Assembly (NCBI RefSeq): GCF_000429605.1
Contig: NZ_AUCE01000012.1
Location: 1 to 64,000 of the forward strand
Length of the DNA stretch: 64,000 bases
Reading direction: 5' to 3'
DNA from: Azonexus hydrophilus DSM 23864
Lineage (GTDB): Bacteria; Pseudomonadota; Gammaproteobacteria; Burkholderiales; Rhodocyclaceae
Shown: piece after piece, positions 1 to 9,349 of the stretch
Layout: every line of letters starts with the position of its first letter
Position numbering within the stretch: position 1 is the stretch's first letter
Position numbers and translations under genes: made by a program
Notes under the pieces: generated by a model
Seen by the model: the letters and a program-made list of their open reading frames with translations, nothing else
What the model was told of the DNA's origin: nothing
Databases searched by the model: none

Positions 1-395
1 AGCTGCTCGACCAAGGTCAGGCTGGCGACAACATCGGCGCCCTGCTGCGTGGTACCAAGCGTGAAGACGTCGAGCGTGGTCAAGTGCTGTGCAAGCCGGG
101 TTCGATCACCCCGCACACCCACTTCACCGGCGAAGTGTATGTTCTGTCGAAGGACGAAGGTGGTCGTCACACCCCGTTCTTCAACAACTACCGTCCGCAG
201 TTCTACTTCCGCACGACCGACGTGACCGGCGCGATCTCGCTGCCGGAAGGCGTCGAAATGGTCATGCCGGGTGACAACATCCAGATGACGGTCAAGCTGA
301 TTGCTCCGATCGCCATGGAAGAAGGTCTGCGCTTCGCCATCCGCGAAGGCGGTCGTACCGTTGGCGCCGGCGTCGTCGCCAAGATCATCGAGTAA
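1..395 (+). CDS. tuf: Elongation factor Tu, C-terminal part (gene cut by window start)
   Basis: This is the last ~130 residues of EF-Tu, the GTPase that delivers aminoacyl-tRNA to the ribosome. The frame enters at base 3 and ends at a TAA at 393-395. Visible family motifs include [11 protein letters not shown], the [12 protein letters not shown] stretch, [13 protein letters not shown] and the terminal [14 protein letters not shown], covering the end of domain II and domain III. The GTP-binding domain lies outside the window. It sits 64 bases upstream of rpsJ, the usual position of a tuf copy at the head of the S10 operon in betaproteobacteria. Identification is secure; only the 5' end is missing. 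Confidence 0.98.
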   Translation, partial: LLDQGQAGDNIGALLRGTKREDVERGQVLCKPGSITPHTHFTGEVYVLSKDEGGRHTPFFNNYRPQFYFRTTDVTGAISLPEGVEMVMPGDNIQMTVKLIAPIAMEEGLRFAIREGGRTVGAGVVAKIIE

Positions 396-413
396 TTGCT
401 CTTTTGAAAACCC

Positions 414-435
414 GGGGTGGCAAGCCTGTCACCCC
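414..435 (+). other. Hairpin in the tuf-rpsJ junction
   Basis: GGGGTG at 414-419 pairs with CACCCC at 430-435 around a 10-base loop, and a T-rich stretch (TTCTTTT) follows a few bases later. It could be a weak terminator, attenuator or processing site that lowers read-through from tuf into the S10 operon. The T run is not directly adjacent, so a full terminator is doubtful. Confidence 0.4.
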
Positions 436-459
436 ATCGTTCTTTTGGAAGCCAAGAAA

Positions 460-771
460 ATGCAAAGCCAGAAAATCCGTATCCGCCTGAAGGCCTTCGA
501 CTATCGCCTGATCGATCAATCCGCCCAGGAAATCGTCGAGACCGCCAAGCGCACCGGCGCCGTCGTTCGTGGTCCCGTGCCGCTGCCGACCCGCAAGCAG
601 CGTTTCGACATCCTGCGTTCGCCGCACGTCAACAAGGCTTCCCGTGATCAGCTCGAAATCCGTACGCACCTGCGTCTGATGGATATCGTCGATCCGACCG
701 ACAAGACCGTTGATGCGCTGATGAAGCTGGACCTCCCGGCTGGCGTCGACGTCGAAATCAAGTTGCAGTAA
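460..771 (+). CDS. rpsJ: 30S ribosomal protein S10 (NusE)
   Basis: The 103-residue protein begins [20 protein letters not shown], the standard S10 N-terminus and length. S10 sits in the head of the 30S subunit and, as NusE, also joins the transcription antitermination complex with NusB. The ATG at 460 was chosen over an in-frame upstream start at 301 because that extension would overlap tuf and is not S10-like. It is the first gene of the S10 cluster, 110 bases ahead of rplC, with a hairpin and a possible promoter in that gap. Confidence 0.98.
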   Translation: MQSQKIRIRLKAFDYRLIDQSAQEIVETAKRTGAVVRGPVPLPTRKQRFDILRSPHVNKASRDQLEIRTHLRLMDIVDPTDKTVDALMKLDLPAGVDVEIKLQ

Positions 772-792
772 TTGTAGTTCCGCAGTTATAAT
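763..792 (+). promoter_or_regulatory. Candidate promoter in the rpsJ-rplC gap
   Basis: TTGCAG at 763-768 and a perfect TATAAT at 787-792 are separated by 18 bases. The -35 box overlaps the last codons of rpsJ. It would give rplC and the genes behind it an extra start of transcription. The -10 box lies in the loop of a hairpin, so the site could serve as promoter and attenuator at once. Confidence 0.45.
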
Positions 793-802
793 CTGCGGTT
801 TT
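780..802 (+). other. Terminator-like hairpin with TATAAT in its loop
   Basis: CCGCAG (780-785) pairs with CTGCGG (793-798) around a seven-base TTATAAT loop and is followed by TTTT. The six-base stem is short, so it is more likely an attenuator or RNA-processing site than a full terminator. Confidence 0.4.
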
Positions 803-881
803 CGGGGGTGGCCGGTGACGGCTGCCCATTTGTTGTTTTACATCGACCGGCCAATCGCAGCCGGCGATGAGGAGAATAACC

Positions 882-1520
882 ATGAGTCTAGGCCTTGTTG
901 GTCGCAAGGTTGGCATGACTCGCATTTTTGCTGAGGATGGCGCGTCCATCCCGGTGACTGTGCTTGACGTGTCCAATAACCGCGTGACCCAAGTCAAAAC
1001 GCCGGAGAACGACGGCTATGCAGCCGTTCAAGTCTCTTTCGGCCAGCGCCGTGCCTCGCGCGTTTCCAAGCCCCTGGCTGGCCATCTGGCCAAGGCAGGC
1101 GTGGAAGCCGGGCATGTGCTCAAGGAATTCCGTATCGATGCCGAGCAGCTCGCCTCTTTCAAGGCGGGTGACCAGGTTGCCGTTACCATCTTCGCTGAAG
1201 GGCAGAAGGTTGACGTCACCGGTACCTCGATCGGTAAGGGTTTCCAGGGTGGCATCAAGCGCCACAACTTCAGCTCCAACCGTGCCACCCACGGTAACTC
1301 GGTGTCGCACAACGCGCCGGGTTCCATCGGTATGGCGCAGGACCCGGGTCGTGTTTTCCCGGGCAAGCGCATGGCGGGTCACCTGGGTGATGTGCAGTCC
1401 ACGATGCAGGGTCTGACGATCGTTCGCGTTGATGCCGAACGTCAGCTGATTCTGGTCAAGGGCGCTGTTCCGGGTGCCAAGGGTTCCGACGTCGTCGTGC
1501 GTCCGGCAGTCAAGGCTTAA
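882..1520 (+). CDS. rplC: 50S ribosomal protein L3
   Basis: The 212-residue protein starts [16 protein letters not shown] and has the L3 core loop [19 protein letters not shown] and the ending [21 protein letters not shown]3 binds 23S rRNA early in assembly and reaches toward the peptidyl transferase centre. The ATG at 882 follows GAGGAG; an in-frame ATG at 867 lacks such a site. Where E. coli L3 has the PrmB-methylated Gln150 (GSIGQNQ, from memory), this protein has Met, with Gln two residues later. It lies nine bases before rplD. Confidence 0.98.
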   Translation: MSLGLVGRKVGMTRIFAEDGASIPVTVLDVSNNRVTQVKTPENDGYAAVQVSFGQRRASRVSKPLAGHLAKAGVEAGHVLKEFRIDAEQLASFKAGDQVAVTIFAEGQKVDVTGTSIGKGFQGGIKRHNFSSNRATHGNSVSHNAPGSIGMAQDPGRVFPGKRMAGHLGDVQSTMQGLTIVRVDAERQLILVKGAVPGAKGSDVVVRPAVKA

Positions 1521-1529
1521 GGGGGCGAC

Positions 1530-2153
1530 ATGGAACTGAAGGTTATCAACGAACAAGGTCAGGAAGCAGCGAAGCTGCAGGCTTCCGACGTGCTGTTCGG
1601 TCGCGAATTCAATGAGGCGCTGGTGCACCAGATCGTCGTGGCCTACCAGGCCAACGCACGTTCGGGCGACAGCAAGCAGAAGGATCGCTCCGAAGTCCGT
1701 CACACCACCACCAAGCCGTGGCGCCAGAAGGGTACCGGTCGTGCCCGTTCCGGTTCCAACGGTTCGCCGCTGTGGCGCGGAGGCGGTCGGATTTTCCCGA
1801 ACTCCCCGGATCAAAATTACTCCCAGAAGGTTAACAAGAAGATGTTCCGCGCCGGTATGGCTGCGATCCTCTCCGAGTTGGCCCGTCAGGATCGCCTGAT
1901 CGTTGTTGACGATCTCGCGATCGACGCACCGAAGACCAAGCTGTTCTCGGCCAAGCTGAAGAACATGGGTCTGGACGGCAACCTGCTGGTCATCACCGAC
2001 GAACTGAACGAGAACCTGTATCTGTCGTCGCGCAACCTGCCCAACGTTCTGGTGCTCGAAGCCCATGAAACCGATCCGGTTTCGCTGGTCCGCTTCGCCA
2101 AGGTGCTGGTCACCAAGAACGCCGTGGCCAAGTTCGAGGAGATGTGGGGATGA
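1530..2153 (+). CDS. rplD: 50S ribosomal protein L4
   Basis: This 207-residue protein has the L4 globular fold and the long loop containing [15 protein letters not shown], which lines the nascent peptide tunnel. In gammaproteobacteria L4 also represses its own operon through an S10 leader; I see no such leader here. Length is normal. Its stop codon overlaps the rplW start by four bases (ATGA at 2150-2153), which implies translational coupling. Confidence 0.98.
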   Translation: MELKVINEQGQEAAKLQASDVLFGREFNEALVHQIVVAYQANARSGDSKQKDRSEVRHTTTKPWRQKGTGRARSGSNGSPLWRGGGRIFPNSPDQNYSQKVNKKMFRAGMAAILSELARQDRLIVVDDLAIDAPKTKLFSAKLKNMGLDGNLLVITDELNENLYLSSRNLPNVLVLEAHETDPVSLVRFAKVLVTKNAVAKFEEMWG

Positions 2154-2452
2154 ACCAGGAACGTCTGATGCAGGTGCTGCTGGCACCGCAAATCTCCGAA
2201 AAGGCAACCTACGTTGCCGAGAAGAACGAGCAGGTGATCTTCCGCGTTGCCACCGATGCAACCAAGCCGGAGATCAAGGCTGCGGTCGAGCTTCTGTTCA
2301 AGGTTGAAGTTGAGTCTGTCCAGGTCGCCAACGTCAAGGGCAAGGTCAAGCGCTTCAAGGGCGCGACCGGTCGCCGCAAGGGTTGGAAGAAGGCCTATGT
2401 CTGCCTCAAGGCCGGCCAGGAAATCAACTTCGTTGAAGGGGGTAACGCCTGA
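2150..2452 (+). CDS. rplW: 50S ribosomal protein L23
   Basis: The 100-residue product starts [20 protein letters not shown] and contains the L23 RNA-binding segment [17 protein letters not shown]23 sits at the tunnel exit, where trigger factor and SRP dock. The ATG at 2150 is preferred over one at 2144 because GAGGAG at 2138-2143 is properly spaced only for 2150. The stop shares one base with the rplB ATG (TGATG). Confidence 0.97.
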   Translation: MNQERLMQVLLAPQISEKATYVAEKNEQVIFRVATDATKPEIKAAVELLFKVEVESVQVANVKGKVKRFKGATGRRKGWKKAYVCLKAGQEINFVEGGNA

Positions 2453-3279
2453 TGGCTCTCGTTAAAGTCAAGCCGACTTCCCCCGGCCGTCGTGCCGTGG
2501 TTCAGGTCGTCAATGCCAATCTGCACAAGGGCAAGCCGTTTGCCGGTCTGGTCGAAAGCCAGTCGAAGAACGCCGGCCGCAACAACAATGGCCGCATCAC
2601 CGTGCGTCATCAGGGTGGCGGCCACAAGCAGGCTTATCGTGTCATCGATTTCAAGCGCACCAAGGACGGTATTCCGGGCAAGGTCGAGCGTCTGGAATAC
2701 GATCCGAACCGTACCGCCAACATCGCCCTGGTTTGCTACGCCGACGGCGAGCGCCGTTACATCATCGCCAACAAGGGCATGGTGGTCGGTCAGCAGATCA
2801 TGAGCGGCTCCGAAGCCCCGATCAAGTCCGGCAATGCCCTGCCGATCCGGAACATTCCGGTCGGTACGACCATCTGCTGCGTCGAGATGCTGCCGGGCAA
2901 GGGCGCGCAAATCGCCCGTTCGGCCGGTACCTCGGTCCAGTTGCTGGCCCGTGAAGGCACCTACGCCCAGATCCGCCTCCGCTCCGGCGAAGTGCGCCGC
3001 GTTCACGTCGAATGCCGCGCCACCATCGGTGAAGTCGGTAACGAAGAAAACAACCTGCGCAAGATCGGCAAGGCCGGTGCTCAGCGTTGGCGTGGTATTC
3101 GTCCGACGGTCCGTGGTACCGCGATGAACCCGATCGATCACCCGCACGGTGGTGGTGAAGGTAAGACCGGTGAAGGCCGTGTGCCGGTTAACCCGTGGGG
3201 TCAACCGACCAAGGGTTACCGTACCCGCAGCAACAAGCGCACGAACAGCATGATCGTTCAGCGCCGTCATAAGCGTTAA
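2452..3279 (+). CDS. rplB: 50S ribosomal protein L2
   Basis: The 275-residue protein carries the L2 hallmarks: an N-terminal OB-fold region, an SH3-like domain, and the C-terminal motif [19 protein letters not shown] with the histidine near the peptidyl transferase centre. It is one of the most conserved ribosomal proteins and is needed for subunit association and peptide bond formation. It follows rplW with a one-base overlap and precedes rpsS by ten bases. Confidence 0.99.
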   Translation: MALVKVKPTSPGRRAVVQVVNANLHKGKPFAGLVESQSKNAGRNNNGRITVRHQGGGHKQAYRVIDFKRTKDGIPGKVERLEYDPNRTANIALVCYADGERRYIIANKGMVVGQQIMSGSEAPIKSGNALPIRNIPVGTTICCVEMLPGKGAQIARSAGTSVQLLAREGTYAQIRLRSGEVRRVHVECRATIGEVGNEENNLRKIGKAGAQRWRGIRPTVRGTAMNPIDHPHGGGEGKTGEGRVPVNPWGQPTKGYRTRSNKRTNSMIVQRRHKR

Positions 3280-3289
3280 GGGGTAGGAA

Positions 3290-3565
3290 ATGGGACGTTC
3301 TCTCAAAAAGGGCCCGTTTGTTGATGCGCATCTGATCGACAAGGTCGAAGCAGTTCGCGCCACCAACGACAAGCGCCCGATCAAGACCTGGTCGCGTCGT
3401 TCGACGATCCTCCCCGAGTTCATCGGCCTGACGATTGCGGTCCACAATGGCAAGCAGCATATCCCGGTGTTCGTCACCGAGAATATGGTCGGTCACAAGC
3501 TCGGCGAGTTCTCGCTGACCCGGACGTTCAAGGGTCACACCGCCGGCAAGAAGGCCAAGAAGTAA
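3290..3565 (+). CDS. rpsS: 30S ribosomal protein S19
   Basis: The 91-residue protein begins [19 protein letters not shown] and includes the S19 signature around [19 protein letters not shown]19 forms a complex with S13 in the 30S head and contacts the A-site tRNA region. Length is normal. A purine-rich AGGGGTAGG stretch, partly within the intergenic spacer, precedes the start. It belongs to the continuous S10 transcription unit. Confidence 0.98.
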   Translation: MGRSLKKGPFVDAHLIDKVEAVRATNDKRPIKTWSRRSTILPEFIGLTIAVHNGKQHIPVFVTENMVGHKLGEFSLTRTFKGHTAGKKAKK

Positions 3566-3574
3566 GGAGCTGAC

Positions 3575-3904
3575 ATGGAAACTCGTGCAAGTTTGCGGGG
3601 CGTACGCCTCTCCGCGCAAAAGGGCCGCCTGGTTGCGGACCTGGTGCGTGGCAAGCCGGTTGGTCAGGCTCTCAACATCCTGGCTTTCAGCCCGACCAAG
3701 GGCGCCGGTATCATCAAGAAGGTTCTGGAGTCGGCCATCGCCAACGCCGAACATAACGATGGTGCTGATATCGACGAACTGACGGTGAAGACCATCTACG
3801 TCGAAAAAGGCATGGTGCTCAAGCGCTTCACCGCGCGCGCCAAGGGTCGTGGCAATCGGATCAGCAAGCCGACCTGCCACATCTATCTGACCGTTGGTAA
3901 CTAA
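3575..3904 (+). CDS. rplV: 50S ribosomal protein L22
   Basis: The 109-residue protein starts [20 protein letters not shown]. It carries the beta-hairpin segment (residues ~80-100, with [17 protein letters not shown]) that projects into the peptide exit tunnel, the region where macrolide-resistance changes occur in other bacteria. Length is typical for L22. It lies nine bases behind rpsS and nine ahead of rpsC. Confidence 0.98.
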   Translation: METRASLRGVRLSAQKGRLVADLVRGKPVGQALNILAFSPTKGAGIIKKVLESAIANAEHNDGADIDELTVKTIYVEKGMVLKRFTARAKGRGNRISKPTCHIYLTVGN

Positions 3905-3913
3905 GGAAGAGCC

Positions 3914-4699
3914 ATGGGACAGAAAATTCATCCGACTGGCTTCCGTCTGGCCGTCACCAAGAACTGGAGTTCGCGTTGGTTCGCCAACAGCAAGGACTTC
4001 CCCGGTATGCTGCAGGAAGACGTCAAGGTTCGTGAGTACCTGAAGCGTAAGCTGGCGCATGCCTCCGTGGGTCGCGTCACCATCGAGCGTCCGGCGAAGA
4101 ACGCCCGCGTCACCGTGTACTCCGCCCGTCCGGGCGTGGTCATCGGCAAGAAGGGCGAGGACATCGAAACCCTGCGTACGGATCTTCAGCGCATCATGGG
4201 CGTTCCCGTCCATGTGTCGATCGAAGAAATCCGCAAGCCGGAAATCGATGCTCAGCTGATCGCCGACTCGATCGCCCAGCAGCTCGAAAAGCGCATCATG
4301 TTCCGTCGCGCCATGAAGCGTGCGATGCAGAACGCCATGCGCCTTGGTGCCCAGGGTATCAAGGTGATGAGCGCCGGTCGTCTGAACGGTGCCGAAATCG
4401 CCCGTAGCGAATGGTATCGCGAAGGTCGTGTGCCCCTGCACACCCTGCGCGCCGACATCGACTACGCAACCTCGGAAGCGCTGACCACGTACGGCATCAT
4501 CGGTATCAAGGTCTGGGTTTACAAGGGCGACATGCTCGATCGCAACGAGCAGCCGGTGGCTGAAGAGCCGAGCGCTGAAGAGCGTCGTCCGCGTCGTGCG
4601 CCGGGCAAGCCTGAGGGCGACAAGCCCCGCACCCGTACGGTCAAGAAGGCCGACGGTGCTGGCGAGCCGGCCAAGCGCGTCAGAAAGGCAGGTGCTTAA
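3914..4699 (+). CDS. rpsC: 30S ribosomal protein S3 with extended basic tail
   Basis: The 261-residue S3 starts [20 protein letters not shown]. The KH domain has [14 protein letters not shown] with the GXXG loop (GKKG), and a C-terminal S3 domain follows. S3 lines the mRNA entry tunnel and contributes helicase activity there. After about residue 212 there is an extra ~50-residue tail rich in Glu, Arg, Lys and Pro that shorter S3 proteins such as that of E. coli (233 residues) largely lack; it looks disordered. rplP begins two bases after the stop. Confidence 0.98.
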   Translation: MGQKIHPTGFRLAVTKNWSSRWFANSKDFPGMLQEDVKVREYLKRKLAHASVGRVTIERPAKNARVTVYSARPGVVIGKKGEDIETLRTDLQRIMGVPVHVSIEEIRKPEIDAQLIADSIAQQLEKRIMFRRAMKRAMQNAMRLGAQGIKVMSAGRLNGAEIARSEWYREGRVPLHTLRADIDYATSEALTTYGIIGIKVWVYKGDMLDRNEQPVAEEPSAEERRPRRAPGKPEGDKPRTRTVKKADGAGEPAKRVRKAGA

Positions 4700-4701
4700 T
4701 C

Positions 4702-5115
4702 ATGTTGCAACCTAATCGTCGCAAGTTCCGCAAGGAGCACAAGGGACGCAATGAAGGTCTGGCCACCCGCGGCACCAAGGTGTCGTTCGGTGAGTGGGGC
4801 CTCAAGGCGACCGGTCGTGGTCGTCTGACCGCGCGACAAATCGAAGCCGCCCGTCGTGCGATGACCCGCCATATCAAGCGCGGTGGTCGCATCTGGATCC
4901 GTATCTTCCCGGACAAGCCGATTTCCAAGAAGCCGGCGGAAGTTCGTATGGGTAACGGTAAGGGCAACCCGGAGTACTGGGTTGCTGAAATCCAGCCGGG
5001 CAAGGTCCTGTACGAAATGGACGGTGTCAATGAAGCGCTGGCCCGCGAGGCATTTGCCCTCGCCGCTGCCAAGCTGCCGATCGCCACCACCTTCGTGACT
5101 CGTCATCTGGGGTAA
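4702..5115 (+). CDS. rplP: 50S ribosomal protein L16
   Basis: The 137-residue protein begins [17 protein letters not shown] and contains [14 protein letters not shown] and the [19 protein letters not shown] stretch. L16 organises the A-site and peptidyl transferase region of the 50S subunit. Length matches the family. The gene is packed two bases from both rpsC and rpmC. Confidence 0.98.
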   Translation: MLQPNRRKFRKEHKGRNEGLATRGTKVSFGEWGLKATGRGRLTARQIEAARRAMTRHIKRGGRIWIRIFPDKPISKKPAEVRMGNGKGNPEYWVAEIQPGKVLYEMDGVNEALAREAFALAAAKLPIATTFVTRHLG

Positions 5116-5117
5116 TC

Positions 5118-5312
5118 ATGAAAGCTAGTGAACTGAGAACCAAGAGCGTGGACGAGCTCAAGACGGAATTGCTGGAACTGCTGAAGGCGCAATTTGGTCT
5201 GCGCATGCAGATCGCCACGCAGCAGCTGTCCAACACCAGCCAAATGTCCAAGGTTCGTCGCGACATCGCTCGCGTTCGTACCCTCATCCGTGAAAAGGCG
5301 GTGCAGCAATGA
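5118..5312 (+). CDS. rpmC: 50S ribosomal protein L29
   Basis: The 64-residue two-helix protein starts [20 protein letters not shown] and contains the [20 protein letters not shown] segment typical of L29. L29 sits by the tunnel exit next to L23 and supports trigger-factor docking. The stop overlaps the rpsQ start by four bases (ATGA). Confidence 0.97.
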   Translation: MKASELRTKSVDELKTELLELLKAQFGLRMQIATQQLSNTSQMSKVRRDIARVRTLIREKAVQQ

Positions 5313-5575
5313 GCGAAACCACCAGCATCAAGCGTACGCTGATCGGCCGTGTCGTCAGCGACAAGATGGAAAAGACGGTGACCGTCCTGGTCGAACGGAA
5401 GGTCAAGCACCCGATGTACGGCAAGGTTATCGTCCGTTCCAAGAAGTATGCGGCGCACGACGAAGGCAGCATTGCCAAGGCGGGCGACCTGGTCGAAATC
5501 GTCGAAACCCGTCCGGTTTCGAAGACCAAGGCCTGGGCCGTAACCAGCGTTCTGGAAAAAGCCATCATCGTTTGA
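5309..5575 (+). CDS. rpsQ: 30S ribosomal protein S17
   Basis: The 88-residue OB-fold protein has [20 protein letters not shown] near its N-terminus and the family motif [20 protein letters not shown]17 binds 16S rRNA early in 30S assembly. It is translationally coupled to rpmC by an ATGA overlap. It is the last gene before a 150-base gap that holds a terminator and probably a new promoter, so it ends the classical S10 unit. Confidence 0.98.
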   Translation: MSETTSIKRTLIGRVVSDKMEKTVTVLVERKVKHPMYGKVIVRSKKYAAHDEGSIAKAGDLVEIVETRPVSKTKAWAVTSVLEKAIIV

Positions 5576-5594
5576 TGTAATTTTTTCCAGGTAC

Positions 5595-5624
5595 TTGCGC
5601 ATTCAGTAAAGAAGCCGGTATAAT
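5595..5624 (+). promoter_or_regulatory. Candidate promoter for the spc gene block (rplN onward)
   Basis: TTGCGC at 5595-5600 and a perfect TATAAT at 5619-5624 are 18 bases apart. The -10 box is the six-base loop of the terminator hairpin described next. Initiation near 5631 would give a leader of about 95 bases ahead of rplN. Confidence 0.5.
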
Positions 5625-5638
5625 CCGGCTTCTTTTTT
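5611..5638 (+). terminator. Rho-independent terminator between rpsQ and rplN
   Basis: GAAGCCGG (5611-5618) pairs perfectly with CCGGCTTC (5625-5632), followed by six T residues (5633-5638). The loop is TATAAT. It marks the classical S10/spc operon boundary. Confidence 0.75.
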
Positions 5639-5725
5639 GCAGTCACGCCTCCGTGACGCAAATTTGTTCGACCCGTACGGGTTCCAAGACTGACCGCGCA
5701 GCGGATTAAGTTGGAGTTTAATTAA

Positions 5726-6094
5726 ATGATTCAGATGCAGACGACGCTGGACGTCGCCGATAACACCGGCGCCCGTTCAGTTATGTGTATCAAGGTGCTC
5801 GGCGGCTCCAAGCGCCGTTACGCCGGTATTGGCGACATCATCAAGGTCAGCATCAAGGATGCTGCCCCGCGTGGTCGTGTCAAGAAGGGTGATGTTTACA
5901 ACGCCGTGGTGGTTCGTACCGCCAAGGGTGTTCGTCGTCCGGACGGCTCGCTGGTGCGCTTTGATGGCAATGCCGCGGTTCTTCTCAACAACAAGCTCGA
6001 GCCGATCGGCACGCGCATCTTTGGCCCGGTGACCCGCGAACTGCGTACCGAGCGCTTCATGAAGATCGTGTCCCTGGCGCCTGAAGTGCTGTAA
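5726..6094 (+). CDS. rplN: 50S ribosomal protein L14
   Basis: The 122-residue protein starts [20 protein letters not shown] and ends with [16 protein letters not shown], both diagnostic of L14. L14 forms an intersubunit bridge and is the docking site of the silencing factor RsfS. It is the first gene of the spc block, behind the terminator/promoter element at 5595-5638. TTGGAG precedes the start. Confidence 0.98.
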   Translation: MIQMQTTLDVADNTGARSVMCIKVLGGSKRRYAGIGDIIKVSIKDAAPRGRVKKGDVYNAVVVRTAKGVRRPDGSLVRFDGNAAVLLNNKLEPIGTRIFGPVTRELRTERFMKIVSLAPEVL

Positions 6095-6104
6095 GGAGAG
6101 GGCA

Positions 6105-6422
6105 ATGGAAAAGATTCGCAAGGGCGACGAAGTCGTCGTCATTACCGGTAAGGATAAGGGCAAGCGCGGTACCGTGCTGGCTCGTATCGATGCCGATCAC
6201 GTGCTGGTCGAAGGTGTCAATCGCGCCAAGAAGCACGTCAAGCCGAACCCGATCAAGGGTGTTCAGGGTGGCATCGTCGACAAGGACATGCCGATCCATA
6301 TCTCCAATATTGCGCTGTTCAATTCGGCGACTCAGAAGGCCGATCGCGTCGGCATCAAGTCGCTTGAAGATGGTCGCAAGGTTCGCGTGTTCAAGTCGAA
6401 CGGCGAACTGGTGAACGCATAA
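6105..6422 (+). CDS. rplX: 50S ribosomal protein L24
   Basis: The 105-residue protein has an N-terminal KOW motif ([19 protein letters not shown]) and the [19 protein letters not shown] segment. L24 is an assembly-initiator protein of the 50S subunit located near the tunnel exit. Spacing to rplN is ten bases with AAGGAGAG upstream. Length and sequence are ordinary. Confidence 0.98.
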   Translation: MEKIRKGDEVVVITGKDKGKRGTVLARIDADHVLVEGVNRAKKHVKPNPIKGVQGGIVDKDMPIHISNIALFNSATQKADRVGIKSLEDGRKVRVFKSNGELVNA

Positions 6423-6431
6423 GGGGTAGTC

Positions 6432-6971
6432 ATGGCGCGTTTGCAACAGTTTTACAAGGAAACCGTCGTCGGTGAGCTGGTCAAGCAGTTCGGCTACAAG
6501 TCCACGATGGAAGTGCCGCGTATCACCAAGATCACCCTGAACATGGGTGTCGGTGAAGCGGTTGCCGACAAGAAGGTTCTCGAGAACGCCGTCGGCGACA
6601 TGCAGAAGATTGCTGGTCAGAAGCCGGTTACCACCAAGGCTCGTACCTCGATCGCCGGTTTCAAGATTCGTGACGGCTACCCGATCGGCTGCATGGTCAC
6701 CCTGCGCGGTCCGCGCATGTACGAATTCTTCGACCGCCTGGTCACCATCGCGCTGCCGCGCGTTCGTGACTTCCGTGGTGTTGCTGGCAAGGGTTTCGAC
6801 GGCCAGGGCAACTACAACATGGGTGTCAAAGAGCAGATCATTTTCCCGGAAATCGAATACGACAAGATCGATGCGCTCCGTGGTATGAACATCAGCATCA
6901 CGACGACCGCGAAGACCGACGCAGAAGCCAAGGCCCTGCTCGCCGCGTTCAAGTTCCCGTTCAAGAATTGA
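6432..6971 (+). CDS. rplE: 50S ribosomal protein L5
   Basis: The 179-residue protein contains [39 protein letters not shown] and the ending [20 protein letters not shown], all characteristic of L5. L5 binds 5S rRNA and contacts S13 and P-site tRNA through the central protuberance. It is in standard spc order between rplX and rpsN. Confidence 0.98.
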   Translation: MARLQQFYKETVVGELVKQFGYKSTMEVPRITKITLNMGVGEAVADKKVLENAVGDMQKIAGQKPVTTKARTSIAGFKIRDGYPIGCMVTLRGPRMYEFFDRLVTIALPRVRDFRGVAGKGFDGQGNYNMGVKEQIIFPEIEYDKIDALRGMNISITTTAKTDAEAKALLAAFKFPFKN

Positions 6972-6978
6972 GGCAATC

Positions 6979-7284
6979 ATGGCAAAACTTGCTCTGATCA
7001 ACCGTGAAGAGAAGCGCCGCAAGATGGTGGCGCAGTATGCGAAGAAGCGTGCTGCCCTCGAGGCGATCATCAACAACGTGAGCCTGTCTGACGAGGAGCG
7101 CTATGAAGCTCGTCTGAAGATGCAGGCCCTGCCCCGCAATGCCAGCCCGTCCCGTCTGCGCAATCGTTGCCAGCTGACCGGTCGTCCGCGTGGCGTGTTC
7201 CGTAAATTCGGTCTGTGCCGTCACAAGGTCCGCGAACTTGCCTTCAATGGCGAGATCCCGGGCGTTGTCAAGGCCAGCTGGTAA
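6979..7284 (+). CDS. rpsN: 30S ribosomal protein S14 (long, zinc-free type)
   Basis: The 101-residue S14 has [20 protein letters not shown] followed by [19 protein letters not shown]. It lacks the CxxC...CxxC zinc site of the short ~61-residue S14 and so is the zinc-independent form. It functions in late 30S head assembly. It lies seven bases after rplE and fourteen before rpsH. Confidence 0.98.
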   Translation: MAKLALINREEKRRKMVAQYAKKRAALEAIINNVSLSDEERYEARLKMQALPRNASPSRLRNRCQLTGRPRGVFRKFGLCRHKVRELAFNGEIPGVVKASW

Positions 7285-7298
7285 TAGGAGATACAGAA

Positions 7299-7697
7299 AT
7301 GGCTATGAGCGATCCGATCGCGGACATGCTGACCCGCATCCGCAACGCCCAGCTCGCCGAAAAGGCGTCTGTGTCCATGCCCTCGTCCAAGCTCAAGGTG
7401 GCTATCGCTGCCGTGCTCAAGGATGAAGGTTACGTCGAGGAATTTGCCGTTCGTCAGTCCGACGATGGCAAGGCCAGCCTTGAAATTGCGCTGAAGTATT
7501 ACGCCGGTCGTCCGGTGATCGAGCGCATTGAGCGTGTGTCCAAACCTGGTCTGCGCATCTACAAGGGTGCCGAAGACATTCCGCGTGTCATGAACGGTCT
7601 GGGTGTGGCCATCGTTTCCACCCCCAAGGGTGTGATGACCGACCGCAAGGCGCGCGCTTCCCGTGTCGGGGGCGAAGTCCTCTGCATCGTGGCATAA
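7299..7697 (+). CDS. rpsH: 30S ribosomal protein S8
   Basis: The 132-residue protein starts [18 protein letters not shown] and ends with [19 protein letters not shown], typical S8. In E. coli S8 represses translation of the spc operon by binding near rplE; whether that holds here cannot be judged by eye. TAGGAG at 7285-7290 favours the ATG at 7299 over the ATG two codons later and over an upstream start at 7215 that would overlap rpsN. Confidence 0.97.
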   Translation: MAMSDPIADMLTRIRNAQLAEKASVSMPSSKLKVAIAAVLKDEGYVEEFAVRQSDDGKASLEIALKYYAGRPVIERIERVSKPGLRIYKGAEDIPRVMNGLGVAIVSTPKGVMTDRKARASRVGGEVLCIVA

Positions 7698-7709
7698 GGA
7701 GCGAAGCAA

Positions 7710-8240
7710 ATGTCTCGTGTAGGTAAGAATCCAATTGTTCTGCCGGCCGGTGTGGAAATCACCATCGCTGAGCAGATCGTCGTCAAGGGCCCGCTGGGTA
7801 CCTTGAAGACGGCAGCGAACCCCGCTGTCCAGGTGAGCCAGGAAGGTCAATGCGTCGTCGTTGCCAAGGTGGCCGGCGCTGACAACGGCTCCGCCATGTG
7901 GGGCACCATGCGTGCCAACATCAACAACATGGTGACTGGGGTTTCCAAGGGCTTCGAACGCAAGCTGCAACTCGTCGGCGTGGGCTATCGTGCCCAGGCT
8001 CAGGGTGATGTGCTGAACCTGTCGCTGGGTTTCTCGCATCCGGTTGCGCACAAGATGCCCGCTGGCGTGAAGGTTGAGTGTCCGACGCAGACCGAAATCC
8101 TGATCAAGGGTTCGGACAAGCAGCAGGTCGGTCAGGTTGCCGCCGAAATTCGCGCATATCGCAAGCCGGAGCCCTATAAGGGCAAGGGCGTTCGTTATGC
8201 CGACGAAGTGGTGGTTATCAAGGAAACCAAGAAGAAGTAA
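7710..8240 (+). CDS. rplF: 50S ribosomal protein L6
   Basis: The 176-residue protein starts [19 protein letters not shown] and has two tandem L6 domains, with the C-terminal signature [20 protein letters not shown]6 lies by the sarcin-ricin loop and the factor-binding site. Length is normal, and AAGGAG precedes the start. Confidence 0.98.
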   Translation: MSRVGKNPIVLPAGVEITIAEQIVVKGPLGTLKTAANPAVQVSQEGQCVVVAKVAGADNGSAMWGTMRANINNMVTGVSKGFERKLQLVGVGYRAQAQGDVLNLSLGFSHPVAHKMPAGVKVECPTQTEILIKGSDKQQVGQVAAEIRAYRKPEPYKGKGVRYADEVVVIKETKKK

Positions 8241-8249
8241 GGGTGGCAT

Positions 8250-8606
8250 ATGTTTAACAAGAAAGAAGCACGTCTGCGTCGTGCCCGCAAAACCCGGGCC
8301 AAAATCGCCGAGCTCAAGGCTGTACGTTTGTGTATCAATCGTACGAACTGCCACATTTACGCCCAGGTCATCTCGCCGTGTGGCGGCAAGGTCCTGGCTT
8401 CGGCTTCCACGCTGGACAAGAACGTTCGCGGCGATGTCGCGAATGGTGGCAACAAGGCCGCCGCTGCCGTTGTCGGCAAGCTGATCGCCGAGCGCGCCAA
8501 GGCCGCCGGTGTCGAGCAAGTGGCTTTCGATCGCTCCGGCCTCCAGTACCACGGTCGTGTTCAGGCGCTGGCTGAAGCCGCGCGTGAAGCCGGCCTGAAG
8601 TTCTGA
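8250..8606 (+). CDS. rplR: 50S ribosomal protein L18
   Basis: The 118-residue protein starts [20 protein letters not shown], has the [16 protein letters not shown] strand, and ends [20 protein letters not shown]. It binds 5S rRNA together with L5 and helps build the central protuberance. Position between rplF and rpsE is canonical. Confidence 0.98.
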   Translation: MFNKKEARLRRARKTRAKIAELKAVRLCINRTNCHIYAQVISPCGGKVLASASTLDKNVRGDVANGGNKAAAAVVGKLIAERAKAAGVEQVAFDRSGLQYHGRVQALAEAAREAGLKF

Positions 8607-8632
8607 TCGCTGCGAAAGGAATAGGTTACAAA

Positions 8633-9160
8633 ATGGCTAAACCTGAAAGAAACAAGAAGCCGCAGCAAGCTGAAGAGCGTGATGACGGCATGCGCGAGAA
8701 GATGGTTGCGGTCAACCGCGTCACCAAAGTGGTGAAGGGCGGTCGCATCCTCGGTTTCGCAGCACTTACGGTCGTCGGTGACGGCGACGGCGGCATCGGC
8801 ATGGGCAAGGGCAAGTCCCGCGAAGTCCCGGTCGCCGCACAGAAGGCAATGGAAGAGGCGCGTCGCAAGATGGCCAAGGTCAGCCTGAAGAACGGTACCG
8901 TCCATCACACCGTGATGGGTCGCCATGGTGCCACCACCGTGATGATCCAGCCGGCACCGGAAGGTACGGGCATCATCGCTGGCGGTGCCATGCGTGCCGT
9001 CTTCGAAGTCGTCGGCGTGACCAACGTCGTCGCCAAGGCTCACGGCTCCACCAATCCCTACAACATCGTGCGTGCCACCATCGACGGTCTGATGAAGGTG
9101 AATACGCCGGCCGAGATTGCTGCCAAGCGCGGCAAGTCGGTTGAACAGATCCTGGGGTAA
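8633..9160 (+). CDS. rpsE: 30S ribosomal protein S5
   Basis: The 175-residue protein carries the double-stranded RNA-binding S5 domain with [20 protein letters not shown] and [20 protein letters not shown], plus the C-terminal domain with [17 protein letters not shown]5 controls decoding accuracy and, with S3 and S4, forms the mRNA entry helicase. A 26-base spacer separates it from rplR. Confidence 0.98.
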   Translation: MAKPERNKKPQQAEERDDGMREKMVAVNRVTKVVKGGRILGFAALTVVGDGDGGIGMGKGKSREVPVAAQKAMEEARRKMAKVSLKNGTVHHTVMGRHGATTVMIQPAPEGTGIIAGGAMRAVFEVVGVTNVVAKAHGSTNPYNIVRATIDGLMKVNTPAEIAAKRGKSVEQILG

Positions 9161-9163
9161 GTC

Positions 9164-9346
9164 ATGTCCGACAAGAAAATCAAAGTGACGCTCGTCAAGA
9201 GCATCATCGGCACCAAGCAGGACCATCGCGCCACCGTGCGCGGTCTGGGCCTGCGCAAGCTGAACAGCTCTGCCGAGCTGCTGGATACGCCGGCTGTGCG
9301 CGGCATGATCCAGAAGGTTCAGTATCTCGTCAAGGTTGAGGGCTAA
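9164..9346 (+). CDS. rpmD: 50S ribosomal protein L30
   Basis: The 60-residue protein contains [20 protein letters not shown] and [20 protein letters not shown], the full L30 signature. It is a small 50S protein found in most but not all bacteria. It begins three bases after rpsE and ends three before rplO. Confidence 0.97.
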   Translation: MSDKKIKVTLVKSIIGTKQDHRATVRGLGLRKLNSSAELLDTPAVRGMIQKVQYLVKVEG

Positions 9347-9349
9347 ACC

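Noticed and set aside
888..2261. 457-codon open frame on the minus strand opposite rplC and rplD
   Set aside because: It lies antisense to two certain ribosomal protein genes and its translation shows no domain; strong codon bias in GC-rich genes keeps the opposite frame open.
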